A stretch of DNA of 64,000 nt from Stieleria tagensis (GTDB lineage Bacteria > Planctomycetota > Planctomycetia > Pirellulales > Pirellulaceae), in NCBI RefSeq assembly GCF_024129865.1, contig NZ_JAMYFE010000044.1:1-64000 (forward strand). Direction: 5' to 3'. Positions 37,901 to 43,024 of this stretch are shown here, piece after piece; position 1 is the stretch's first letter, and every line of letters begins with the position of its first letter. A program made the translations under genes and the position numbers. A model generated the notes under the pieces. It saw nothing but the letters and a program-made list of their open reading frames with translations, made no database searches and had not been told where the DNA came from.

Positions 37901-38410
37901 GACAAAGTCGACCACTAGACCGTTGGCATTTGTTGACGCAAAGCCACCGGAGAAAGTCGCCTCGATTGTTTGCACGACGGTGAACCCACCCTCGATGTCG
38001 TTGTGCAAAACGCTGATCGAGTCCGCAGATTGCAGCACGAGATCGGTTTGCGGATCTCCATTGATCCGCTCCGCAACCAAACTTTGTTGTGGACCGAGTC
38101 CGGTGTGAATGGACTCGATCGTTTCCCAACTGTCACCGGTGGCGCGCTGCGCCACGGTCAAATCTCCGGCGGCACCGAGCACCACTGCGCCGGGTGACGC
38201 ATCACCGCCGAAGGTTCCCACTCCCACCGCCACCGGCTGATCGACGGTCGGCAGAACTTGCGATGGATTCGAAAGCACAGCCAGCAGGCGACGGTCTTCC
38301 AATTGCTGCATCAAAGAGAGGCGGCGTTTGCGTTGCGAGTTCCGCTGCTTTTGTATGGCCCGCGTTGATTTCGACAAGACACCAGCCCGAGTGGATAAGC
38401 GTGCCATCAT
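22961..38410 (-). CDS. Giant RHS-repeat polymorphic toxin scaffold (5149 aa)
   Basis: The N-terminus is basic and carries LEDRRLLA at about 37-44, a planctomycetal export-type motif. In order follow FG-GAP/VCBS-like repeats (about 50-530), Ig-like and PKD domains (about 530-900), two copies of a module with AMIFDS, PTGGDSDLG and LIISED motifs (about 920 and 1470) around a carbohydrate-binding-like domain (about 1300-1450), an NHL-like region (about 1655-1875), pre-peptidase C-terminal-like repeats (about 1890-2430), a CARDB-like domain, a von Willebrand A domain (MIDVSTS, about 2600), Ig/cadherin-like domains (about 3010-3450), RHS/YD repeats (about 3650-4780) and the RHS core ending NPLDYVDPSG near 4853. 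A helical linker leads to CFVAGTPV, the first HINT block (Cys5046), then a hydrophobic segment and a stop. It is a surface-displayed toxin delivery protein by family; the toxin tip is on the next gene, 65 bp away. Confidence 0.92.
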   Translation of the reverse strand: MMARLSTRAGVLSKSTRAIQKQRNSQRKRRLSLMQQLEDRRLLAVLSNPSQVLPTVDQPVAVGVGTFGGDASPGAVVLGAAGDLTVAQRATGDSWETIESIHTGLGPQQSLVAERINGDPQTDLVLQSADSISVLHNDIEGGFTVVQTIEATFSGGFASTNANGLVVDFVDGDLSRDLVAVATADDAVLVYPGLAGGTFAGPTIYSTGIAAPTTVIVADVIGNDLHDLVVGHADGSIVFFEGIAGDSALVRRDDLTTHESSSIASFGKGDFDGDGNIDLAVTTTTESFLLFSSADPRELSPIVNGDFSAGLTGWQTEIIGQADGAITGRVNGLGGAAQMAEHESFLTSLQQTFVIPGGATAVSFDRVAIGLDPVAGGVPDAFEVSLLDQNQRSLVATHHTGSTAFYNVSSGSDASLAAGVTVSGNRITLDVTSVPADTLATLTFDLIGNPPGAGSVVTIDNVQITPEVELSDFLQRVSLPGDFTNAVDSSVGDVNGDGDLDLVVVDHFGDTLTVINGNGSRQWSAESIAISGYGSGVSAVAVAPLTASDSVDDIIVTLFESDLALSPIGADVTAPSVTMLDPIAGATLDTFVGTASLRFSEPVRESGTGSVLNLAAYKLAGRGADGVFGSSDDVNIPIDSIVYDSNTSTAVLTFSVAALPLADDDYRLTLAGADPNRAIRDLVGNPIGAGSDVGFEFTVDAELTIATPNDLFASEGETVSVVTTFHDPGRVGDYTATIEWGDGEIETMLVTPAENSFQGSLSAEHVYADDGLYHITMTVTDGANGTAMQSALATVDGVAPTVVTGANTAAIAGETNSFTLATFSDPGFTNLAAGSEETFAVTINWGDGTPLTSLTEFSLTNGSPGILTTGVVSAQHTYLSTGIFTATTTITDDDGLATSSSIEVVVGNSAPAGSACLPRINFDQDLAGSKIASGEFVTDQWAPWGVQVKTHDPINHPAMIFDSARPSGGDSDLGSPHSDFGGPGVGSGGASGSVGENSIAQGNLLIISEDADARDPDDVAAGGTLIFTFDTPVGLDEVSILDLDTNEASTITFFDSANHVINTLPIIGRGDNSLVTIALDTDDVARMEIELGGSGGVSELVFCRDLPTVEINGAPTVVEGSTYTATLASAGIDITNWQITTDSNTSTPTSHSIVGDAAIFTTVFPDGNADYRLVGWATDGKNVYPANELLVRATNVDPLLIISGESTAQTREPYTLNLESIDPGDDTLTRWQIDWGDGQTEIVSGNLDSITHRYSLAGNYSVSATGFDEDNSSGSGGFVGVEAEDYAQLTSGSGEAVHSTWTIAADADASGEAFVQATPNTGTNVGDSTRGPRLDYPVSFDAPGTYYIWLRMLGDDDADDSVHIGLDGIVASYGKHGMTDTSGDWHWEQNVGDRGGEDRVSINVPTAGSHTLNLWMREDGVAVDKIVLTRDPDLAADEWGRNAPELLGGYLSNTIDVTVTANHGRWIPSIDFAVNATGVPLVAGDRIGDQFAAYGMTVSTNDPNKPAMIFDSSAPTGGDSDLGTPNRRFDGPGLGNAGATNTTAQGNILIISEDNDAADPDDNAAGGVLVFDFEAPVMLDEIGLLDVQSGDNRIDLLDADGRLISSTAIRSTGDNGYRRVALDALGVSRMEIHLAASGAVTDIEFCRGGGVIPVAPTRFYVSDSATNAVHRYNTVGTSLGDFQTVAALNPRGTTTTGTGNPIWIVSEEGANERVYIYDTDGTTRLGDWTARGLESPEGIATDGTDIWIVDDGMDKVKRYADAASRTAGQQVAVSEFQLAFGNRDPRGITTDGQTLWIVDGAADRVFAYEMDGRFVNWWDLDPANASPAGITINPAGGDGVWVVDDVANAVYHYSQATLDHQGSQTAIGTFALSATNTTPTGIADPVEMITPRQNVVDQIAVAGEVNEYLIDLVAGQEIYVDFNSLSGAPLTTTLIAPDSSVVLSASGFSAGNLRRGPLVATQTGTYTYRLNGNATNTPSYNFTIWDVDPPETIAIEFDTVYAGDISTPAAVDNYTFTGNLGDSIYFDVLSFSNGYIHTELTAPDGSTVFSSLDSSLVTADEGPLSLTQSGTYRLAWRGSQDATPNYSFQINLVPPPEVTAIAIDQVYAGSIETTGAEDHWEFTADIGQQIYVDTQTKIGGSLTAKLLAPDGSTVFSASNLSTSLLDAGPFVIDQAGTYSLQYSEPGGGRPQYSFQVWDVAPSLTAGLPLGEIVSGEIETPGTSDTLTFDASAGAQIFLDMQQIWQSDRAVNETLRSQLFAPSGTLVAGTLDFLHQAHDTGPITLSESGTYSLVLSGSGDNIPGYQLRVDDVTPAPASAINVGQVISDAIEIGGRTHSYNFATTTGTELTLDVLLNEVVDNLGRPTAGFTLLSPAGVSVFQAAFTDTTFMADETGVYTLIVDDRDFIRSTDILGKFSFRILDDSLAATPAAAELTVSNVVADVITIGSPATVSVSWTVTNNGTAVASAWDADSWIDRVFLSADEASVALYQRAFADVTSPGDLAPGESYNQTATITLPEQFEGSFWVDVETDPLNHVFEADAATNNQTRSETFSAVYAAERAASDGPPIQLAPQNGSRFPTGTNLALSGNVGSANQSINAIFMIDVSTSTLTPSGLDVNGDGVVDANDDYNQFAGVGDVLDAELAAALRLTEQLQTLSDNVRVASVLFAGGSEPLDAGPELFNQNFVDPSIDTTYRGDDPNFEIAVRSLWSQTLGFLSVQGAFKFRDTEVRQGTEFEPAIRDVQNLIATAQPADRTLVYLLTDGVALDENTVGVQGVADQGIEFYAFQIGDGTLTPELVELTAHIDADPSSTGVAIAVDDPTELSAQLLTTVDVESVLVNGVPVDALDPAGNFFTAVTLSEGANRFDVIATRAAGSTSQTSITLFGDSAGPVIDLAALTPAAGGIESVFTGTTFNRATNQLHTQLAAGNHSPDTVTPPMVARLTEFSTASIAVSNPEIQMPSADSQLAPAFVFDTEIAPNLPPGSTSTALDVSFANPLRERFEFDVSFDTFGNSAPAFTTVPVLIAPVDTPYTYVADGVDPEGDVLTRSLLQAPGGMALDGNTLTWTPTAADVGHHNVLIEIDDGRGGSATQSFTLLVPSGLDNNPPLILSTPARFATVDQRFEYNIVATDPEGSAVTLSLDASAPAGAKLIGNRLTWTPDSTQLGTTSITILASDSQTASGRQTFDLNVLGTNTAPTFISDPVLELSAGQRYFYAAVATDPDDAVTYRIDGPVGMSIGGTSGVVSLPAASSLSGTYPITITATDARGLSTDQSYTLTVSPDTEAPRVSIILSNDAITLGDSIDVRVAAKDNVAVSAVELIVDGIPVALSAEGTVTLTPGLSGIPRLIANATDTSGNLGTASEAFFVIDPSDVTPPTVSIESLSNHATIEYFTDVIGTVTDNDSLAFYRLEVALVNTNQWKSITSVSAREESGPIDVVSSLIGIFDPTLLKNNQYDMRLTASDLAGNQAEQTIRVALDGMAKVGVNNHPIVDLTIPVAGGPAITIQRQHSQLNADESSDFGNGWQFCAADPDLREAVARTPYENLLGQFAALPFADGDKVYITTPDCQRVGFTFSPIRHTGIWTTLSDSFYDPRWIPDPGVTWQLYGENDYTTITSLSTGQFDLNGLSLPLNRLADGQYIIAANFASYNPLGYELVSKTGVRYSYDQQAGLENVVDRNGNTLQYSDDAITSSSSQQVQFQRDDQGRVTKIIDPDGYEYDYRYDAAGNLVDVQYPNGLSNTYAYTADNYLAAVNPDDLPEQEVISTGFEYDIAGRLTVVTDALGASNLYEYQLDDHTRVTYDALGAATEMEYDDRGNMIRETSANGNTALYQYDGDDNLTVITDERGFETVMTYDENRNITSVTDALLNLTQFSYDAFSEITQMIQADGGQHAYTRDDAGNIVRMQMPGGTDATIEYDEIGRVIKVTDIDGGEKRLEYSNLAYPIKSIERDGTFAAMTYDSRGKLTSMTDHNQNTRTFVMDQRNRPQVFTDALGGEVNYSFNGMQLDSITDQVGNTTTYLFDANNRPVRITDPEQGVIEIEYDANGRILEITDPNGNPVRYDYREDGRLVSMANALEGTSYYEYDATGNQTAFTDPNGNRWQWEYDAIGYAVAEIDPNLDRTEFEFDSMGNLVKERDSMQRETRFVYGDIQMPVKIINAAGDEMIFSYDWQGNLLSEQDFNQHTHSYEYDLRNRLTKTTDPLGNSFQYNYDDNGNRTHVTDKRSITRAIEYDELNRPVKWTDPTGAVERLEYDAKGRVIRSIDASNQVSLFEYDGLDRVVEQTDPLTGTWTWDYDAVGNVVSVTDPIDRTTTATYDNLNRRLTMTDPRSATTRFQYDHNGNVVSVQDPVNNETAFAYDNLGRIIRVTDSLGQSSFSDYDQVGNLVEVVDRNGRRIEFSYDLLDRLDTETWWQGTSAVNHVQYRYDAVGNLLGASDVSSQYSNRYDALNRVLTVDNAGTANVPHVVLSYVFDAAGNRTAVYDNTGVTVTSEYDSRNQLAGRTWSGGSVDDASLRYDYDPRGLISTLRRFQSVDDSELVSSTNFQFDVNARLTDLTHRDAADTVLVDYDYTRDLANQLIQEIHHGRTFYFARDASGQLLTASIDGILSESYQYDQNGNRLSDQSVTEAGNRLQADSQFTYRYDPEGNLTRKTDKLTLGYTDYSYDHRNRLVLAQQFDSAGELLGSVANTFDVFDRLITRSHDPDGSGPLVAQVRHTLYDGAHTWADFDDSNAVSARYLYNDGVDQIAARWRPGEGTTWYLTDRLGTVRELIDDNGAVVNQNTYDSFGQIQAQSNPVAADRFTYTGREWDDALGLFYYRARFYDPANGRFISQDPIGFASGDTNLYRYVGNNPLDYVDPSGNLAISECAVARGAMAAVDTLCPAIQLYLKGEFDGKTGAEAGAMTALQVLIGGEFRTTKLNADGIEVPIDDAEMLSLSVEKAMHVMNVVTSLMPGGAGMAFQLTMQAVMIKETAVSLAGLLSNANLFSVMGQAETWIRSAYELAKDPNATFGMAINAATARANEMTAVQWSEAVCGAANLALMVFSARARCFVAGTPVVVGVHDAFPPSVANLHRNQVAGDGFTLCDAIGGAALVAAFAVRDRRRRMEKPNEEPEPNDSLGVDWMFATTAAEHERDAATQIDDELLTLLATGKI

Positions 38411-38707
38411 TTGCCGCGCGTCCAGTGATTGAGAAGCAGTTTGCCCAGTGAAAAGTCATTGGCAATTGACCGCGTCTGATCATCAGGCGTGTCTAGATCA
38501 CGAACAAACGAAAATCGATTTCGTTCGCTGCGCTGAACTAAAGTCAACTGCAATGATGGGTGGTAACCTAGGGCCCCCGAATGCGAGACTCAACTACCCC
38601 CAAGCAAATTTCCCATCGTCAAAGCAATATTCTGCTAACGCTGAGTTTCGAGAGGAGGCTTGATTGGCGTAAAGACGCCTTTTAAATGTTGAAATTGTGC
38701 TTTCACC

Positions 38708-38783
38708 GCAACCTGACGCGTGAGTTCTGAAGTAGCGTTTTGATCGCAACCCGACGCGTCAGGTTTGAGGTTGCGCTTTTATA
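38708..38783. repeat. Two tandem 38-bp units of the dispersed repeat
   Basis: Units begin GCAACCTGACGCGT (38708) and GCAACCCGACGCGT (38746) and each is 38 bp. A third, variant unit starting GTAACCCGATGCGT at 38784 leads into the palindromic copy B. Confidence 0.75.
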
Positions 38784-38850
38784 GTAACCCGATGCGTCAG
38801 CGAGGGATTTTGGGTGTTAACGGGATCCCTCGCTCACGCGTCGGGTTACC
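38784..38850. repeat. Palindromic dispersed intergenic repeat, copy B
   Basis: Begins GTAACCCGATGCGTCAG and ends ACGCGTCGGGTTACC; the arms are nearly complementary over about 27 bases, with TAACGGGATCC-type sequence at the centre. Same family as 14-72 and 61624-61691. Confidence 0.85.
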
Positions 38851-38926
38851 AAAAAACAATGCCTTGCGTGACAGCACAGCACCTGACTCTTCACACTCCT
38901 ACGGGAGAGTGAATCCAGAAACCGAA

Positions 38927-41900
38927 TCAGCGGCTGATGACAAACTGTTGGATTTGATTTGCGATTTGCTTGGCGCCGGGTTGTTGCACCATGCTGTGAT
39001 GATGTCCGCTGGCCGTGCCAACTGTGACGTCGCCTACCCAGTTCCCCCAGCCGCGATCGGGCCGCGGATCACTTGTTCCGGGGACATCACTGGGACGGAT
39101 CAACAATGTCGGTACGTCGAGTGCTGCCAACCGGTACGCCTGGCACAGTGAAACATGGTGCGAAAACAGTGTTTGCAAATCCCTGATGACCTTGGTGACC
39201 ACTTCTTCTGGCGTGTCATCAACCAAAACACCTAACCGCGTTGCATGTTCGTATAGAAACGGTAGTTGTTGATCGTCTGACAGCTCACTCAACTGCGCAA
39301 GGGTCAGATCGATCCCATATTCTTGCCCCGCGGATGTTGCATCGGTATCGCTCTGCTGGGGCAGTGCGGAATCCAACAGGATGATCCCCGACACGCTGTC
39401 GCCGTCGGCAATCAATTGCCGAGCCACTTCGTAGGCCACCACCCCACCAAGTGACCAGCCGCCGATCCAATAAGGTCCCGAAGCAGCACGGGTGCGAATC
39501 GCGGCAATGTAATCCGAGGCCATTTCAGCGATCGTACCAGGCAGTGGTTCGTCACCATGCAGCCCACGCGAGCGAACGGCCACTAGCGACAGTGCCGAAT
39601 CGAGTTGCTGAGCGATTTCGCGGTAACAAAGCACAATTCCACCGGGCGGGTGAATCATGAACAGGGGAGTGGCATCCTGACGGGGATAAAATTCTGTCAG
39701 GAGTGTGCTGTTGTCTAAACCGGATTCGCCAGCATCCTCACTGACAATAGAATCATCACCGAAGCGATCGGAAATCAGAGGACGATAGAGCTGTGCCAAC
39801 CGATCCGCTACCGACACCACGTCTCCCAAATCGAATAACAACGCCGTCGGGACGGCGACGCCCAAGTCGCTCGAAAGCTGAGCGGTCAGCATGGCAGCTT
39901 GCAGCGACGTGCCGCCGGCTTCGAAATAGTTCAGATCGATGCTGATCGTGTCTTGACCCAAGCTCTCCGCGAATCGCTTCTGCAAATAGGATTGCAGTGC
40001 ATTGCTAGGCTTGATCATCGCCCTGGAATCCGCAGCGGTCGCGGCCGGTTCAGGTAGTTGGTCGCGTCTGATTTTGCCACTGCTCCCAAGCGGCAACGCG
40101 TCGACGACTGTGATCGTGCCGGGGCGTTTAAACGGGGGCAACCAATCCGCCAATGTTCGCCGCAGCGATTCGGTTTGAAACGCCGAACCGACAGTGACAA
40201 ACGCGGCGAGTTGTTCGGCATCCGTTCCCACGGCGACGACTTTGACGGCAGCACGAATCACATCGGGATGGCGTTCAATAGTGGATTCAATTTCTTCCAG
40301 TTCGACGCGATAGCCACGCACTTTGACTTGGTGGTCCATGCGTCCGATAAACTCGATCATGCCATCGCCGCGCTGCCGCCCCAAGTCTCCGGTCAGGTAG
40401 ACACGGATCGAATCAGCACTCGTGCTCGATGAATCCTGCAGATCGACAAAGGCTGTTGCGGTTGCCGAAGGCCGATTGAGATAGCCGGTCGCCAAACCAC
40501 GCCCTGCGATTGCGATTTGACCGACGACACCGACAGGAACCGCCGCCAGCTGTTGATCGACGATTAGGATCTGGGCGCCATCGATTGCTTTTCCAATCGG
40601 GATCCGGCGGCGAGGATCGCATTCGTCGATCTGCATCGCTGCGGCTTCGACGGAGGCTTCGGTAGGACCATAGAAATTCCAGATCTCACAATTCTGTTTC
40701 GATCGAATCCGGCCCGGCAAATCCGACGGCATGGATTCCCCACCACACCAAATCTGGCGCAGTGACACACAGTCGCCAAACCGAGGATGATCGACGAGTG
40801 CCCGCATCAGAGTGGGCACGGCCGGCAGCACCGTGATCTGGTCGTCGATGATCTGGTCAATCAAGCAATCCAAATCGAGCGTCGAATCAGTCGGCCAAAC
40901 CGGAGTGGCGTGTTGATGCAGAGTCGACAACACCACCGCCATCGCAGCATCGAATTGGTGCGACAACAGGATCAAGACACGATCGTCGGGATGAAGTGGT
41001 ACCGCGCGGCGACGCCATTCCAGCGTGTTGACAATGCCACGCTGGGGGATCATCACACCCTTGGGCGTTCCAGTGGATCCAGACGTATAAACCACATAGG
41101 CCAATTCATCGGGATCAGGTTGCAATGCGTCACTTTCAGCGACCGGTTCACTCGACTCGATCGACAAGCGAGGTAGGTTCGGATTGCGAACGCTCGAATC
41201 GTCCAACCACGGTTCCCCGGGCCTGGCAACAACCAAACCGACGTCGCCATCAGCTAGCAGCGTCGCAAGGGAAACGGCCGGCTGATCAGAATCAATCGGT
41301 ACCGGAACCGCACCGGCTCGAATCGCCGCAAGAATTCCAATCCAGGCTTGCTGGCCACGTGGGTAGCAAACCGGCACCAATTGCCCCGGCAACACGCCAG
41401 CTCGAATCAACTCTTTGGCGAATGTTTCCGCACGGGCTACGATCTGATGCGGACAATCGGCCAGCAATTGCATCACCGATGCCGAGCCGGCTGTTTCCAA
41501 CGCCAGTCGAGCAGTGGGTTTGATATCCCAGGGAATATCACGGACGCAGCGGCCGGGCTGCTGCAACATCTGGTCAACCAAAACCGAAAATTGATGAACC
41601 ATCGAATTGATGGTGTCGGCGGCGAACAGATCGCGACAGTAACAGACCATGCCATGAATCTGATCAGCCCCCAATTCAAAAACGAATTCGACATCGTAGT
41701 GACAGGTGGGGTGCGGAATCGGAAAACTTTGTTGCCGCATCCCCGCGAAATCAATGGATGAATCAGAGTGCCCCAGCAAAAATCCCGCTCGACCTTGCTC
41801 GACTGCCAACTGTGACTTTTCAAACGTGCACGAAACTTGAAACAACGGATGACGACTGGGGTCTCGTCCAGGTGCAGTCAAGCGAACGATTTGCGAAAGC

Positions 41901-43024
41901 GGCAGAGCCTCATTGGACAACGCGTCAATCAATTGTCGACCGACTGCGGGAACCAGGCCTTCGAGTGTCGGACTGCCGGACAGGTCGGCGGGAATCGGCA
42001 ACAGATTGACAAAAAAACCGACCGTCTGCTCGTACTCACGTTGGCTGCGACCAGAAAACGGCGTTCCAATTGAAAACGAATCTTGACCGCTAAACCGTGC
42101 AATCAAAACCTGTACCATGGCCAACACGACGACGTTGGCAGTGACATTCAAGCGTTTCGCCAACGCAGTGACTTTTCCGGCCACCGAATCGGAAAAAACA
42201 ATGGGTGCGACAGCCGCACGATGACTGAATTTAGGCGGGCGCGGATAATCGGTTGTCCATTGCAACACCGGCCGCACGTCGGCAAGCCGAGAGATCCAAG
42301 TTTGACCGATCTGCCTGCCCGATTCACTTTCGGTCAATTCGATCTGTGCGCGCACGAAAGCGTCGTAGTTCGAAACCGCTGGTGCTAGCTGCGGAATCTG
42401 GCCGGCAGCAAAAGTCGGGTAAGCCGCACGAATTTCATCCATCATCAGGATCAACGACCAAAAGTCGACGATAATGTGTTGCGTCGTAGCGACAATCACG
42501 ACGTCGTCGTGCGACACGCGAAACGCAGTCACACGCAGCAACGGCCCAACGGACAAATCGAAGGGGCGCTGGGTTTCCGCCAGGACACGCCGCTGGATCG
42601 TTTGCTCATCAAACCCCGAAGCATCGACAATGGAAAATTCCGGCGGTAACGTGGTCAAGACACGCTGCATCGGCCGATGGTCGTCGTCGGTTTCAAAAAA
42701 CACAGTGCGCAGGGCGCGGTGACGTTCAGCCAGCAATTCGACCGACTTCCGCAGCGCTGCCAAATCGACGGGTGTACGGAAACGCGACGGCAGAAAGACG
42801 TTGTAGGCAGTTTGATTTGGATCGCGCCGAAAGGCGTACCAGATCGCTTGCTGGCCAGCCGACATCGGAAATTCATCCGACGGGAGATGCGACTGACCAG
42901 CCGATCTTGATTTCAGCAATCGACCGAGCAGTTCGCGTTTCTCCGCAGCCGAAAGCTGATCCAAAGAATCAGCCACTGGATCGCTCGCTGTCGGAGGAAG
43001 GTAACATTTCTGCGAGGAGCGCAT
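38927..43024 (-). CDS. Non-ribosomal peptide synthetase, C-A-PCP-TE
   Basis: A single-module NRPS of 1365 residues. The condensation domain (about 45-480) has TQHIIVDFW near 183, a QHxxxDF form of the HHxxxDG motif that keeps the catalytic second His. The adenylation domain (about 530-1000) shows YTSGSTGTPKG, NFYGPTEAS, YLTGDLGR and SSGKIRRDQ; the pocket region begins QFDAA, so the carboxylate-binding Asp for an alpha-amino acid is present. The carrier domain has GGTSLQ (Ser near 1043), and a thioesterase with GWSLGG (near 1192) and a C-terminal HHH follows. It accepts an acyl chain from the PKS, adds one amino acid and releases the product. The reading frame overlaps the PKS by 56 bp; a GTG at 42976 would reduce this to 8 bp. 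Confidence 0.92.
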   Translation of the reverse strand: MRSSQKCYLPPTASDPVADSLDQLSAAEKRELLGRLLKSRSAGQSHLPSDEFPMSAGQQAIWYAFRRDPNQTAYNVFLPSRFRTPVDLAALRKSVELLAERHRALRTVFFETDDDHRPMQRVLTTLPPEFSIVDASGFDEQTIQRRVLAETQRPFDLSVGPLLRVTAFRVSHDDVVIVATTQHIIVDFWSLILMMDEIRAAYPTFAAGQIPQLAPAVSNYDAFVRAQIELTESESGRQIGQTWISRLADVRPVLQWTTDYPRPPKFSHRAAVAPIVFSDSVAGKVTALAKRLNVTANVVVLAMVQVLIARFSGQDSFSIGTPFSGRSQREYEQTVGFFVNLLPIPADLSGSPTLEGLVPAVGRQLIDALSNEALPLSQIVRLTAPGRDPSRHPLFQVSCTFEKSQLAVEQGRAGFLLGHSDSSIDFAGMRQQSFPIPHPTCHYDVEFVFELGADQIHGMVCYCRDLFAADTINSMVHQFSVLVDQMLQQPGRCVRDIPWDIKPTARLALETAGSASVMQLLADCPHQIVARAETFAKELIRAGVLPGQLVPVCYPRGQQAWIGILAAIRAGAVPVPIDSDQPAVSLATLLADGDVGLVVARPGEPWLDDSSVRNPNLPRLSIESSEPVAESDALQPDPDELAYVVYTSGSTGTPKGVMIPQRGIVNTLEWRRRAVPLHPDDRVLILLSHQFDAAMAVVLSTLHQHATPVWPTDSTLDLDCLIDQIIDDQITVLPAVPTLMRALVDHPRFGDCVSLRQIWCGGESMPSDLPGRIRSKQNCEIWNFYGPTEASVEAAAMQIDECDPRRRIPIGKAIDGAQILIVDQQLAAVPVGVVGQIAIAGRGLATGYLNRPSATATAFVDLQDSSSTSADSIRVYLTGDLGRQRGDGMIEFIGRMDHQVKVRGYRVELEEIESTIERHPDVIRAAVKVVAVGTDAEQLAAFVTVGSAFQTESLRRTLADWLPPFKRPGTITVVDALPLGSSGKIRRDQLPEPAATAADSRAMIKPSNALQSYLQKRFAESLGQDTISIDLNYFEAGGTSLQAAMLTAQLSSDLGVAVPTALLFDLGDVVSVADRLAQLYRPLISDRFGDDSIVSEDAGESGLDNSTLLTEFYPRQDATPLFMIHPPGGIVLCYREIAQQLDSALSLVAVRSRGLHGDEPLPGTIAEMASDYIAAIRTRAASGPYWIGGWSLGGVVAYEVARQLIADGDSVSGIILLDSALPQQSDTDATSAGQEYGIDLTLAQLSELSDDQQLPFLYEHATRLGVLVDDTPEEVVTKVIRDLQTLFSHHVSLCQAYRLAALDVPTLLIRPSDVPGTSDPRPDRGWGNWVGDVTVGTASGHHHSMVQQPGAKQIANQIQQFVISR

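Larger units (their letters stand above)
38411..38926. other. Intergenic region upstream of the giant RHS gene
   Basis: 516 bp between the NRPS end and the start of the RHS gene, both on the minus strand. It must hold the RHS promoter, but no clear -35/-10 pair was identified. The half nearest the NRPS gene carries tandem and palindromic copies of the dispersed repeat (38708-38850). No coding frame is convincing. Confidence 0.55.

Noticed and set aside
38666-38683. Terminator-like hairpin GGCGT-AAAG-ACGCC-TTTT on the plus strand
   Set aside because: No plus-strand gene ends before it and the stem is only five pairs; both neighbouring genes are on the minus strand, where it lacks a T-tract.
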